64,000 bases of DNA from Bacteroidota bacterium (GTDB lineage Bacteria > Bacteroidota > Rhodothermia > Rhodothermales > Rubricoccaceae): positions 97,069 to 161,068 of the forward strand of contig JBCBNX010000005.1 in NCBI GenBank assembly GCA_039821555.1, written 5' to 3'. The translations under genes were made by a program, and so were the position numbers. Shown here in pieces: positions 48,174 through 57,905 of the stretch (the stretch's first letter is position 1; every line of letters begins with the position of its first letter). The notes beneath the pieces are model-generated. The model did no database searches. It was given only the letters and a program-made list of their open reading frames with translations, and was not told the DNA's origin.

Positions 48174-48221
48174 GGGTCTGACCTCTGGGAGTCTAGAGCG
48201 TGGACGCGAGCGAGCAGGGGG

Positions 48222-48392
48222 CTACTTGATCTCGCGGTGGAGCGTGTGCTTGCGGAGCTTCGCGTTGTACTTCTTGAGCTCCATCCGCCCGGTGGTGTTC
48301 CGGCGGTTCTTGGTGGTCGCGTAGCGCGACGTGCCCGGCGCCTCGGTGCATTCGAGGATGACCTTGATGCGGGCTTCTTTGCCTTTCGCCAT
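48222..48392 (-). CDS. rpmG: Ribosomal protein L33
   Basis: The 56-residue L33 reads [20 protein letters not shown], then [20 protein letters not shown] and [17 protein letters not shown] single cysteine is left, so it lacks the zinc ribbon (C- form). It lies between rpmB and the DUF4295 gene. Confidence 0.95.
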   Translation of the reverse strand: MAKGKEARIKVILECTEAPGTSRYATTKNRRNTTGRMELKKYNAKLRKHTLHREIK

Positions 48393-48441
48393 CGGTCTGG
48401 GGGGGTTACGGTGTGGTCTGAAGGGGATAGCGGGGTGCGCG

Positions 48442-48678
48442 TTAGACGCGGACGCCTTGCTTGCGCGCTTCGGCGAGAACGGCCGAGATGCCCTTCTTGT
48501 TGATCGTCTTGATGGTCTGCGCGGTGACGCGGAGCGTGATCCAGCGGTCTTCTTCGGGAATGTAGAAGCGCTTCTTCTGGAGGTTCACGTTGAAGCGGCG
48601 GCGCACCTTATTGTGAGCGTGGGAGACGTGGTTGCCCGACATCGGTCCCTTGCCCGTGAGCTGATCTCTGCGTGCCAT
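48442..48678 (-). CDS. rpmB: Ribosomal protein L28
   Basis: The 78-residue L28 reads [40 protein letters not shown], then [15 protein letters not shown]. It lacks the CxxC of the zinc form. ATG 48678 matches the canonical start. It is the first gene of rpmB-rpmG-DUF4295 and has a good promoter candidate 45 bases upstream. Confidence 0.96.
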   Translation of the reverse strand: MARRDQLTGKGPMSGNHVSHAHNKVRRRFNVNLQKKRFYIPEEDRWITLRVTAQTIKTINKKGISAVLAEARKQGVRV

Positions 48679-48722
48679 GAGCGTGGCCGTCGAGTGATAT
48701 GAACGGAATGGTGACAGCCTTC

Positions 48723-48753
48723 CAAAATAGAGGCTGGCCGCGCCGCGCCCAAA
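48723..48753 (-). promoter_or_regulatory. Bacteroidota-like -33/-7 promoter for rpmB-rpmG-DUF4295
   Basis: On the minus strand, TTTG (complement of 48750-48753) and TATTTTG (complement of 48723-48729) are separated by 20 bases. The known Bacteroidota pattern is TTTG plus TAnnTTTG at about this spacing; here the -7 element is one base shorter. The -7 lies 45 bases upstream of the rpmB ATG at 48678. Confidence 0.45.
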
Positions 48754-48861
48754 CGGAATCCGGTCCAAAGCGGCGAAGGACGTGTTAATAGCGATGCCCT
48801 AGCTCCGGGTTCCTCGAAGGAATGGTGAGGGAGAAGCAGCCCGCGGCTCGCTTGCTGCACG

Positions 48862-48906
48862 CCCCGTAGCCCGTCTCCCCGTAGCCCGTCTCCCCGTAGC
48901 CCGTCT
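48862..48906. repeat. 15-bp tandem repeat, three copies
   Basis: Three perfect copies of CCCCGTAGCCCGTCT run from 48862 to 48906, followed by a short palindrome CCCGTCTACACGGG. It lies in the 323-base divergent gap between rpmB and the YihY gene. Apart from the rpmB promoter, nothing else was seen there. Confidence 0.85.
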
Positions 48907-49001
48907 ACACGGGGCGCCTGGCACACCTTTCGGACACATCGGCGCGAACCTCGGGGAATCCTTATCGGTTTGCCCCGAGCCTCCTTCCTGTTTCTGCCCG
49001 C

Positions 49002-50150
49002 ATGCTACACGCTCTCTGGTCTCGGTTCTCCGACCTCGCCCGGTTCTACGCGAAGGGGCTGGGCACGCGGCTGCGCAACCCGTATGTGTTGCTCTTGGCG
49101 CAGGCGATTGCCTTCAAGGTGCTCGTCACGATCCTCCCGCTGCTCGTGCTCGGGACGGGCATCTTTGGTCTCGTGCTGCGGCAGGACGACCCCTTCGACA
49201 CGGTCTCGCGCTTCCTCGGCTCGTTTCTGCCGAACTACCAGAGCGACACGCTCTTTCAACTGCTCGGGCAGCTTCAGCGGGCTGGCAGCACCATCACCAT
49301 CGTCGGCGGCATCGGGCTATTTCTGACCGTGCTGACGCTCTTCAGCGCACTGCGCATCGTGATTGCGGGCGCGTTTGGGGGCGAGCGGCACGAGCAGCGC
49401 TCGTTCCTCGGCGGCTACCTCTTCGACCTGCGGATGATCGGCCAGGTGGCGCTGCTGTTCCTGCTCTCGTTCGGCCTGACGGTGGGCATGCGCGTGGCGA
49501 TGGCACGCTCGGAGGCCCTCGCTGCGGAGAACGGCCTCGACGCGGCGCTGGTCTCCCAGGGCTGGGAGTTCATCTTCGGCGTGGCGGCGTGGCTCGTCCC
49601 GTTCGCGCTCTCGCTGGCGATGTACACGCAGCTCTACTACTTCATCCCGAAGCCGAAGCCACCCTCGCGCAGCGCCTTCACAGGGGCCCTCTTCGCAGCA
49701 CTGCTCTTCGAAGGAGCGAAAAACCTCTTCGCCTACTACGCCGTCTACGTGGGCCGCTTCGATCGGTACGAGGCCCCGAATCAAACCGAGATCGTCGAGA
49801 ACCTCGGGGGCGAGAGTGCGGCCGGGGCAAGCGACGCGCTGATCTCGCTGGGCGGGGTGTTTGGGCTGATCCTCGCGCTCGTCTTCTGGGTCTACCTATC
49901 CAGCCTGATTCTCATCCTCGGCGCGATGGTCGCTGCGGTGCACGAGGAGCGCACCGGCCCCCGGCGCTCGCTGCTCCGCCGCGTGCTTCAGCAACGCATC
50001 TCTCGCCGCCGCACGGCCGCATCGGAGCCATCCGATGACGCAGAAGACGACGCAGCCAACGATCCCCCGTCTTCAGAAGCGCCCACCAACACGCAGGATA
50101 ACGAGGCGCACGTAGGGTCCTCACCGACGCCACATCCGGCCGAACGCTGA
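49002..50150 (+). CDS. YihY/virulence factor BrkB family inner-membrane protein
   Basis: A 382-residue membrane protein. It has the YihY features: an early AFKVLVTILPLLVLGTGIFG segment, FLTVLTLFSALRIVIAGAFG, several further spans (QVALLFLLSFGLTVGMRVAM, WLVPFALSLAMYTQLYYFIP), and the final span with WVYLSSLILILGAMVAAVHE. Members were once called ribonuclease BN but are membrane proteins of unclear role. The Ser/Asp/Pro-rich C-terminal tail (about 45 residues) is cytosolic. The ATG at 49002 is one of few options. Separate from the gene that follows. Confidence 0.9.
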   Translation: MLHALWSRFSDLARFYAKGLGTRLRNPYVLLLAQAIAFKVLVTILPLLVLGTGIFGLVLRQDDPFDTVSRFLGSFLPNYQSDTLFQLLGQLQRAGSTITIVGGIGLFLTVLTLFSALRIVIAGAFGGERHEQRSFLGGYLFDLRMIGQVALLFLLSFGLTVGMRVAMARSEALAAENGLDAALVSQGWEFIFGVAAWLVPFALSLAMYTQLYYFIPKPKPPSRSAFTGALFAALLFEGAKNLFAYYAVYVGRFDRYEAPNQTEIVENLGGESAAGASDALISLGGVFGLILALVFWVYLSSLILILGAMVAAVHEERTGPRRSLLRRVLQQRISRRRTAASEPSDDAEDDAANDPPSSEAPTNTQDNEAHVGSSPTPHPAER

Positions 50151-50189
50151 TCGGCCCAAGACCTGCCAACGTGCTACCTTGGGGGCCGC

Positions 50190-52559
50190 GTGCACGGAAG
50201 CGTCTGCTCGATGCCTACGTGCTTGGTGCGCTCGCCGCCCGGCGTGTTCTTCTCCTCCTCTGGCATTTCCTCTGCTCCGGCCTTGCGCCTGCTCTCGCTC
50301 GTGCTCCTCCTGCTTGCCCCCACCGTGGCGTGGGCGCAGGCCCCGCTGTTCCTCGTCAACGAGGCCACGACCGTGCAGGACATCCGCTTTCGCTTCGCCG
50401 AGGGCCAGACATTCGAGGACGAGGCCCTGTTGGAGCAGATCGCCACGGCGCAGCCCGGCTTCATGGAAACGGGCTGGCGGCGCCCGGTCACGCAGTTCCT
50501 CTCGATCCTCCCGGTCTTCAAACCACCCGGCACGTACCCCTTCCTGCCCTTTGAGCTGCAGAAGGACCTCCTGCGGCTGGAGCGCTACTACCGCGACAAC
50601 GGCTTCCTCGAAGCCGAGGCCGACTGGTTCGTCCGGCTCGACACCACCGACAACGACGTCCGCATCCTGTTCACCGTCGACGAGGGGCCGCCGCTGCTGA
50701 TCCGCTCGCTCGACTTCCTCACGGAGGCCGACAGTAGCGCCCTCGCCCCGACGCTCTCTCCTGTCGCCCGCGAGCGCTGGGCGAGCTTCCAGAGAAACGT
50801 GAGCGTGCGCGAGGGCCGCCGCCTCGACCAGTTCTCGCTGATCCAGCTCCAGAGCGAGACGCTGGAGTGGCTCCAGAACCAGGGCTATGCCTACCCCCGC
50901 GTCCGCGCCACCACCGACGTGGACACGACGCGCAACCGCGCCGACGTGCGCCTCTTCGCCGACGTGGGCCCTATCGGCCGCTTCGGGGCGATCGAGATCG
51001 AGGGCGCGACGAGCGTGCGCGACCGCGTGGTCGCCCGCGAGCTGCCCTTCCGCCGCGGCGACCGCTTCTCGTTCCGCGACCTCACCGAGGGACAGCGGCA
51101 GATCTTCGACCTGAACCTCTTCCAGATCGCGCTCGTGGACGCCCCTGAGCCGCCCTCCGGGCAGGCACGCGACTCGACCGTGCGCATCCGCGTGCGTGTC
51201 ACCGAGGGCAAACCCCGCCTCCTGCGGGCCAACCTCGGCTACCTCACCCAGAGCGGAGGCCGCGCCCAGGCGCAGTGGACGCACCGCAACTTCCTCGGCG
51301 ACGCGCGCACCTTCACGGCCACGGCCACCGCCGAGACGGGCTTTCTCGCGCTCGCGGGCGACGGCATCGTGGACCGCCGCTACAGCGCTGCCACGACGCT
51401 CCGCCAGCCCTACATCTTCGACCGGCGGCTCTCGCTCACCACCGGCCCCTCGGTCACCTTCCGCGACGACACGCGCGAGAACTCGCTCGGCGTGGGCGCC
51501 ACAGCCGCGCTGCTCGCCGACCTCGGCTCGCTGCGGACGCTCACGCTGCGCACCAACGTCTCCACCCGCGAGATCTTCGGCCTGGGCGGCGGCGAGGCAC
51601 GCCTCTCGGAACTGCTGAGCCCCAACGCCCTCGGGCGCGTCACGAAGAGCGAACTCGGCGTGGACGGCCTCTACGGCGCGCTCGACAACCTGCTCGACCC
51701 CGCCGAGGGCTACCTCGGCCGCGCCACCGTCGCAGCGGCGGGGCCGACGCTGCTCTCCAACGTGCAGTACTTCCGCGCGACGGCCTCCGTCCAAGGCTTC
51801 ATGCTCCTGCCAGGCGAGCTCCGGCTGCGCGCCCGTGCCTCGGCCGGTCGCCTGCTGCCCCTCGGCCCGACGAGCTTCGACAACGACGCCGCGCGCCTCC
51901 GCGACGTGGTCGTGCTCGCCGGCGGCACCGGCGACGTGCGCGGCTACAACCTTGGCCTGCTCGGCCCCAAGCTGCCCGACTTCCAGCGCGCTGTGGCCGG
52001 CGACGGCACGACCTCCTATGCGCTCCTCGGCGGCAGCCAGGGCCGCTTCTTCGCGCTCGGCGGCTCCACCAAGCTCGCTGGGAGCGTCGAGGTCGCCATG
52101 CCGATGCCGCTCTTCCCCCCCGCCTTCCGCGCCATCACCTTCCTCGACGCCGGGCAGCTCTGGACGCCGGGCGGCACCGACACCTACAACTTCAGCGACG
52201 ACGTCGTCACCGACCCCAACGCCCCCGCCTTCCTCGGCATCCTCGACGAGGTGCTCGCCGACGAGGAGCGGCTGCGCTACAGCACGGGATTCGGGTTCGG
52301 CTTCGCGAGCCAGATCGGCGAGATCAGCCTGGCCGTCGGCTACAAGCTCAACCCGACCGCGCTCGACGTGCTCGCCCCGGACGAGGTGTTCGACCCACTC
52401 GGCACGCTTGGGGCCGACGCAGACCTCGACTTGAACGGCGACGGCACCATCGACCGCGCGGACGCCACGGAGCAGCTTCGGACGCTGCTCGGGCAAGACA
52501 TCGGCTTCTGGGACTTCCAGCGCTTCGCGTTCCACCTGTCCATCGGGAGGTCGTTCTGA
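50190..52559 (+). CDS. BamA/TamA-family outer-membrane assembly protein
   Basis: A 789-residue outer-membrane protein of the Omp85 superfamily. A signal peptide (LRLLSLVLLLLAPTVAWAQA) precedes POTRA-like units (FRFAEGQTFEDEALLEQIAT, YYRDNGFLEAEADWFVRLDT, EIEGATSVRDRVVARELPFR, GDRFSFRDLTEGQRQIFDLN) and a C-terminal beta-barrel (about residues 350-789, ending FAFHLSIGRSF with the aromatic C-terminus). It contains FLDAGQLWTPGG and RYSTGFGFGFASQIGEISLA. It is translationally coupled (TGATG overlap) to the tamB-like gene, so it is best read as TamA. BamA itself is expected elsewhere. The start codon is uncertain (also 50211). Confidence 0.9.
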   Translation: MHGSVCSMPTCLVRSPPGVFFSSSGISSAPALRLLSLVLLLLAPTVAWAQAPLFLVNEATTVQDIRFRFAEGQTFEDEALLEQIATAQPGFMETGWRRPVTQFLSILPVFKPPGTYPFLPFELQKDLLRLERYYRDNGFLEAEADWFVRLDTTDNDVRILFTVDEGPPLLIRSLDFLTEADSSALAPTLSPVARERWASFQRNVSVREGRRLDQFSLIQLQSETLEWLQNQGYAYPRVRATTDVDTTRNRADVRLFADVGPIGRFGAIEIEGATSVRDRVVARELPFRRGDRFSFRDLTEGQRQIFDLNLFQIALVDAPEPPSGQARDSTVRIRVRVTEGKPRLLRANLGYLTQSGGRAQAQWTHRNFLGDARTFTATATAETGFLALAGDGIVDRRYSAATTLRQPYIFDRRLSLTTGPSVTFRDDTRENSLGVGATAALLADLGSLRTLTLRTNVSTREIFGLGGGEARLSELLSPNALGRVTKSELGVDGLYGALDNLLDPAEGYLGRATVAAAGPTLLSNVQYFRATASVQGFMLLPGELRLRARASAGRLLPLGPTSFDNDAARLRDVVVLAGGTGDVRGYNLGLLGPKLPDFQRAVAGDGTTSYALLGGSQGRFFALGGSTKLAGSVEVAMPMPLFPPAFRAITFLDAGQLWTPGGTDTYNFSDDVVTDPNAPAFLGILDEVLADEERLRYSTGFGFGFASQIGEISLAVGYKLNPTALDVLAPDEVFDPLGTLGADADLDLNGDGTIDRADATEQLRTLLGQDIGFWDFQRFAFHLSIGRSF

Positions 52560-55500
52560 TGGAGCCGCAGCCCTCCCAGCAGCCGTCCCAGACCGCGCCA
52601 GCGAAGCGTTCGTGGCGGCGTCGGCTCCTCATCGCGCTCGGCGTGCTCGTGGGCCTCGTGCTCGTGCTGCTCGTGGTGGTGGCGCTCGTGCTCCAGACGG
52701 GCTGGGCGAAGGAGCAGGTGCGGCAGACCGCCATGGCGCAGATCGAGAACCTCCTCGCCGACGACGCAACGGTGACCGTCGGAAGCATCGAGGGCAATCT
52801 CCTCACCAACGCACAAGTCGCCGATCTCGTGATCGAGCGCGACGGGCAGGCGCTCGTACGCATCGACTCGGCGTCGGCGAGCTACAACCTGCTCGGCCTG
52901 GCCGGGCGGCGGCTCGCCCTCGGCGACGTACGCATGGTCGGCCCGTTCGTGCGCATGGAGCAGCGGGCCGATTCGAGCTTCGACCTCGCCGCGCTCTTCG
53001 TCGCGGACACCACCGAGACGGACACCACCGAAACGGACACGACGAGCAGCGGCTTCACGATCACGCTGGACGACCTCCGCGTCGAGCGTGGGCGCATTGA
53101 GGTGGCGTTCTACACGGAGCCCGACACCAGCCGAGACTCGCTCCTCACCGCCGACCCGCTCGGGGTGCACCTCACCGACTTCGTCTTCGCGCCGGACCGG
53201 CTCGCGGGCACACTCGACCGCTTTGCCATGACGCTCACCGCCGCCGACCGCACGACCGCGCTCGACCTCGTGCTCGGCGGCCGCTTCGATGACGAGGTGG
53301 CCGTCGTGGACACGCTTCGCCTCACCTCGCCGCGCTCGGCCGTGCACGGCCACGCCGACGTGCAGTACGGTGCGTTCCTGCGTGCGCTTGCCTCGGAGGA
53401 CAATCTCCAGGAGTGGCTGCCGCGCTTCACCGCCGACCTGACTGCGCAGCCGCTCGCCATGGCCGACGTGCGCGCCTTCGCGCCGGTAGACGTGCTCGGC
53501 AACCCGACGCTTGCGCTCGACGCCGAGAGCGACGGCCGCAACCTCACCGCCGTCCTCGACGCCGACCTCGACGGCGCGGGCACCGTAGACCTCAACGCGA
53601 CCTTCCGCAGCGCCGAGTCAGGGCGCGTCGTGTATCGTGCCCAGGGGCAGGTGCGCGCCCTAGACCCAGGTCGCCTCCTGGGCAACCCAGCGCTCGCGGC
53701 CACGCTCAACGCCGACCTCGACGTGGACCTCACGGGCGACGCGACCACGACGATCGACGGGCCGTTTTCGCTGCGCGTCTTCGACTCCGAGATGGGCGAG
53801 CAGACGCTGCGCTCGTCCACGCTCGACGGACGCTTCACGAACGGCGCGATGCGCTTCGCCCTCGACGCCGCGATCCCCGGCGTGACCGTGACCGCCCAGG
53901 GCACCGCGCGGCCGTTCGCCACCACGCCGACTTACCTCGCCGACGGACGCTTCGAAAACGTCAACCTCGCCGCCTTCGCCGACAGCATCGAGGCGACCGA
54001 CCTGAGCGGGACGTTCTCGGTGGCGGGCCAGGGGATCGAGGTCGGCACGATGCAGGCCAGCCTCGGCGCGACGCTCGACGCCGCCACCATCACCACGGCG
54101 GCGACCACGACCGAGATCGAGCGCCTCGCGCTCGACGCGCAACTCGTCCGGCAGACCCTCCGCTTCAATGCACAGTGCCGCTTCGGGACGGAGGGGCGCG
54201 CGGGCGGCCAGCTCGACCTCACCGGGCTCGTGCAGCCATTCGCCGAGCCCCTGGTCGTCGAGATCAGCGAGGGCCGCGCCACCGAACTCGACCTCGCGGC
54301 GCTCACCGGCGACCCGGCACAATCGAGCAGCATCACCGGCACCTTCACCCTCGACGCACGCGGCACCGAGCCGCAGGCGATGCTCCTCGACCTCGAAGCG
54401 CGGCTCGACGACACCCGCTACGGCACCACGGCGGTCCCGTCGGCTGACCTCTTCGCCACGCTTGCCGACGGCCTGCTCGCCTTCGACGGCGAGGCCGACT
54501 TCGCCGACGCCGGCCGCATGGCGCTGCGCGGTGAGACGGAGCCCTTCGCCGACACGCTGCGCTACGACGCCGACGTGCTGCTGACCAACCTCGACGCCGG
54601 AGCCTTCGCCCCGCCCGACTCTGCGGGGGCCGCGCCCCTCGCGACGCGGCTCAACGGCACGATGCGGCTGACCGGACGCGGCACCGACCCCGCAACGATG
54701 CTCCTGCGCCTGGGCGGCGACTTCGGCGAGTCGCAGGTCAACGACCAGGCGATCACGTCAGGCTCCCTGATCGTGCGCCTCACCGGCGGGCGGCTCGACG
54801 GCGGAGCGAGCGTGCGCATGCCCGGTGGGCTCGTCCAGGCCGACCTGACCGGCACGCCCTTCGCCGAGACGCCCGCTTTCACCCTGCGCAACGGACGCTT
54901 CGAGAACCTCGATGTGGGCGCGTTCGCGGGCGACTCGACGCTCGCGAGCGACCTCACGGGGACCTTTGCCGCCGAGGTCGCCGGGACCGATCCGGCAACG
55001 GCCCGCGCGGGCGCGACGCTGACGCTGGAACCGTCGTCCTTCAACGACGCGCAGCTCGACGGCACGGTCGCGCTGACGCTGGCCGACGGCGTGGGGCAGG
55101 CCGACGCCACCCTCGCGCTCGCCGGGGGCACGGCCATGGTGGACGCCACCTATGCCTTCCCCGATGACGACGCCGTCGATGACGACGCCCTCCCCACGTT
55201 CGAGGCGCGCGGCGACATCGACGGCGTGGACCTGCGGCCCTTCCTCGCCCCCGTCCTCGCGGCGCTGCCCGACTCGGTGCGCGCGGCCAACCCGCGTCTC
55301 GGCCAGCGCGATGCCCTCTCGCTCGACTTCGACGTGCGTGGCTCGGGCGACTCGGCGGAGACGTTGCAGGCCAGCGGGCGCGTCTGGAGCACGGGGGCAC
55401 GGGCGCTCGACATCCGCGTGGACTCGCTCTTCGCCGCGTTCGACCTCGGCGACCAGCAACTCGACCTGACGACGCTGTTGCTGCGTTCGGAGGTGCTCGA

Positions 55501-57883
55501 CCTGCGCGCGGGCGGCCAGGTCGCGCTTGATGCGTTCACGGCCACGAGTTCGCTGCTCACGCTCACGGCTCAGGTCAAGGACCCGGCCCCGCTGAGCCGC
55601 CTCGTTGGGCAGGCGCTGCTGATCGAGGAGGGCCGCATCGAAGGGCAGGTGCAGAGCGAGCCGGGCGAGCCGCTGGAGTTTCGCCTCGACGCGACGACCG
55701 ACCTGTTCGCCTTCGGGACGACCCGCGCCAGCGACGTCAACACCGACATCGCGGGGCTGTACAGTGCGGACGACGGCCTCGCCGCGCGCATCCGTTTCGA
55801 GACGGGCTTCCTCTCGGCCGGCACCTTCCGCGCCCGCGACGTGGACGCCGACGCCCGCTACAACGGCGAGGAGGTGTCGCTCGACGTCACGCTCGAAGTG
55901 GACGACGACCGCGAGGTGCGCATCCAGGGCCGCACCGACCTCGACCGCGACGCGCCGGAGTTCACGCTCGACCGCTTCGACATGCGGCTCGGGCAGCGGC
56001 GCTTCGGCCTCGCGCAGCCATCGCGCATCTCCTACGGCGACCGCATCCGCGTGCGCGGCTTCCTCCTCGCCGCCGACACGCCAGACCTCGGCATCGAGCA
56101 GATTGCGGCGGACGGCGTGATCGACCTCGACGGGCGGCAGAACTTCATCCTCACCGTAGAGGGGCTGCTGCTCGACGGGCTGACCGACCTCGCGGGCCTC
56201 GACGCGCTCGGCGGGCGGCTCGATGCCTCGCTCATCATGGGCGGGACCGCGTCGGCCCCGACGCTCGACGGCACGTTTGCCGTCGGCCCGATCACCTCGC
56301 GGAAGCGCGACGTAGGCACCGCCGATGCCACGTTTGCGTATGCCGACCAACGCATCGAGGTCGACGCGGCGCTCATGCACGTCAGCGGCGCGGCGTTGCA
56401 GGCCACCGGCTTCGCGCCGTTCGGCTTCGCGCTCGACGGCACGGTCGCCACGCCGCCGTCGGACGCACCCGTAGACCTCGCGCTCACCACCACCGAGCCG
56501 TTCCCCATCGCCTGGGCAACGCCGTTCTTCGACCCGCGCACGGTCAACGAGCTCGGCGGCACGCTCACCGCCGACGCGGCCGTGGTCGGCACCCGGAGCG
56601 ACCCGCAGCTCGACGGCACGCTCGCCATCCTCGACGGGCGCATGGGGCTGCCCGAGTTCGGGCGCGTCTACCAGAATGCCACCATCCCGATCACCCTCGA
56701 CGACGACCGCCTCACCTTCGGTAGCGACGCGCTCGGCCCCGCGTTCCTGCGCGACAGCGACGGCGGCACGCTCACCCTCGAAGGCAGCCTCCTCGTCCCC
56801 GACCTCCAGGTGGCCGCGCTCGACCTCGACCTGCTCATCCAAGCCAACCGCTACCTCGCCATCGACAACCAGACCTACTCGGGCTTCCGCGTCTCGGCGT
56901 CGGGTCGCGAGGGGCTGCGCGTGACGGGTCCGGTGGACGGCCCGACCGTGACCGGCACCGTGCAGATCGACCAGGGCGTCGTCTACCAGACCGACGAGTT
57001 GATCGGCCCCACCTTCAGCCAGATCTCGCTCTCGCCGACCGACATCCAGCGCGTCGAGGCGACGTTCGGCGTCCGCGCTGCCGCCGCCGACACGACCGTC
57101 TCCGCCGTCTATGTCGACACCGCCATCGACCTGCGCGTGATCGTGCCGGGGCGCGTCAGCTTCCGCGCGGACGGCCTCGCCAACATCGACCTGGAGTTCG
57201 AGGGCGACCTCATCGTGCGCAAGGAGCGCGGCCAGGAAGAGGTGCAGCTCTTCGACAGCATCGAGATCCCACGCGGGACGGTCGAGTTCGGCGGGCGGCG
57301 CTTCGACGTGGAGCGCGGCGTGTTCGTCTTCAACGGCCCCGTCCCCGAGACGCGCGTCGACCTCGAAGCGGCGATGGTGATCCGGCAGACGGGCGAGACG
57401 AGCGCCCAGAGCGCGCTCACGATCACGCTCAACTACGAGGGCACGCTGGGTGAAAATCCGGCGCCGAGCTTCTCGTCCTCGCCGGTGCAGTTGGAGACGT
57501 CCGAGATCGTGTGCTACATCGCCACGGGGCAGCCGTGCGCGGGCATCGTCTCGGGCGCGGGCGAGTCGGCGACGGGGCTGCTGACCTCGCAACTCTCGGC
57601 AGCCATCGGCAACGTGGCGAGCCGCTCGCTCGGCCTCGACCTGGTCCAGATCGAGGCGCAGCCGGACGTGACGGTGACGATCGGGAAGTACCTCTCGAAC
57701 CGCCTCTTCGCCACGCTCGGCTACCTCGTCTCGAACAACTCCGGCAACACCGACGCGGCCACGCTCGACCTCGTGCTGCAGTATCAGCTGCGCCAGTGGC
57801 TCCAGCTTCAGGCGGAGTACGAGCAGCTGCAGGACGGCGAGAACAACGTCGGAGGCGGCGTGCAGTTCGAGGTGGCGTACTAG
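52559..57883 (+). CDS. tamB: TamB-like translocation/assembly module protein (DUF490)
   Basis: A 1774-residue periplasmic protein with an inner-membrane anchor (RRLLIALGVLVGLVLVLLVV, about residues 23-46), then a long run of beta-strand repeats (LDLEARLDDTRY, GRFENVNLAAF, GRFENLDVGAF), as in AsmA/TamB-type bridges, and a C-terminal DUF490 domain with NYEGTLGENPAPSFSSSPVQ, SAAIGNVASRSLGLDLVQIE and VTIGKYLSNRLFATLGY. The ATG at 52559 overlaps the stop of the upstream gene. The frame stays open for another 1.28 kb upstream, but that is antisense-frame shadow of the upstream coding region, not tamB. It is likely a lipid- or protein-conducting bridge between the membranes. Confidence 0.92.
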   Translation: MEPQPSQQPSQTAPAKRSWRRRLLIALGVLVGLVLVLLVVVALVLQTGWAKEQVRQTAMAQIENLLADDATVTVGSIEGNLLTNAQVADLVIERDGQALVRIDSASASYNLLGLAGRRLALGDVRMVGPFVRMEQRADSSFDLAALFVADTTETDTTETDTTSSGFTITLDDLRVERGRIEVAFYTEPDTSRDSLLTADPLGVHLTDFVFAPDRLAGTLDRFAMTLTAADRTTALDLVLGGRFDDEVAVVDTLRLTSPRSAVHGHADVQYGAFLRALASEDNLQEWLPRFTADLTAQPLAMADVRAFAPVDVLGNPTLALDAESDGRNLTAVLDADLDGAGTVDLNATFRSAESGRVVYRAQGQVRALDPGRLLGNPALAATLNADLDVDLTGDATTTIDGPFSLRVFDSEMGEQTLRSSTLDGRFTNGAMRFALDAAIPGVTVTAQGTARPFATTPTYLADGRFENVNLAAFADSIEATDLSGTFSVAGQGIEVGTMQASLGATLDAATITTAATTTEIERLALDAQLVRQTLRFNAQCRFGTEGRAGGQLDLTGLVQPFAEPLVVEISEGRATELDLAALTGDPAQSSSITGTFTLDARGTEPQAMLLDLEARLDDTRYGTTAVPSADLFATLADGLLAFDGEADFADAGRMALRGETEPFADTLRYDADVLLTNLDAGAFAPPDSAGAAPLATRLNGTMRLTGRGTDPATMLLRLGGDFGESQVNDQAITSGSLIVRLTGGRLDGGASVRMPGGLVQADLTGTPFAETPAFTLRNGRFENLDVGAFAGDSTLASDLTGTFAAEVAGTDPATARAGATLTLEPSSFNDAQLDGTVALTLADGVGQADATLALAGGTAMVDATYAFPDDDAVDDDALPTFEARGDIDGVDLRPFLAPVLAALPDSVRAANPRLGQRDALSLDFDVRGSGDSAETLQASGRVWSTGARALDIRVDSLFAAFDLGDQQLDLTTLLLRSEVLDLRAGGQVALDAFTATSSLLTLTAQVKDPAPLSRLVGQALLIEEGRIEGQVQSEPGEPLEFRLDATTDLFAFGTTRASDVNTDIAGLYSADDGLAARIRFETGFLSAGTFRARDVDADARYNGEEVSLDVTLEVDDDREVRIQGRTDLDRDAPEFTLDRFDMRLGQRRFGLAQPSRISYGDRIRVRGFLLAADTPDLGIEQIAADGVIDLDGRQNFILTVEGLLLDGLTDLAGLDALGGRLDASLIMGGTASAPTLDGTFAVGPITSRKRDVGTADATFAYADQRIEVDAALMHVSGAALQATGFAPFGFALDGTVATPPSDAPVDLALTTTEPFPIAWATPFFDPRTVNELGGTLTADAAVVGTRSDPQLDGTLAILDGRMGLPEFGRVYQNATIPITLDDDRLTFGSDALGPAFLRDSDGGTLTLEGSLLVPDLQVAALDLDLLIQANRYLAIDNQTYSGFRVSASGREGLRVTGPVDGPTVTGTVQIDQGVVYQTDELIGPTFSQISLSPTDIQRVEATFGVRAAAADTTVSAVYVDTAIDLRVIVPGRVSFRADGLANIDLEFEGDLIVRKERGQEEVQLFDSIEIPRGTVEFGGRRFDVERGVFVFNGPVPETRVDLEAAMVIRQTGETSAQSALTITLNYEGTLGENPAPSFSSSPVQLETSEIVCYIATGQPCAGIVSGAGESATGLLTSQLSAAIGNVASRSLGLDLVQIEAQPDVTVTIGKYLSNRLFATLGYLVSNNSGNTDAATLDLVLQYQLRQWLQLQAEYEQLQDGENNVGGGVQFEVAY

Positions 57884-57905
57884 CCAGGCTACCGCTTGGC
57901 GGGGC

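Noticed and set aside
50121..52535. A long minus-strand frame antisense to the TamA-like gene
   Set aside because: Overlaps the full length of a recognised outer-membrane protein gene and has no family features.
51275..52558. A possible 428-codon N-terminal extension of TamB
   Set aside because: It lies inside the TamA-like gene in another frame. The translation is Arg/Pro/Ala-rich; the membrane anchor and the start-stop overlap support ATG 52559.
54758..57592. A long minus-strand frame antisense to tamB
   Set aside because: Same cause: GC-rich bias in the true gene on the plus strand; the translation is Arg/Glu/Val-rich and low in complexity.
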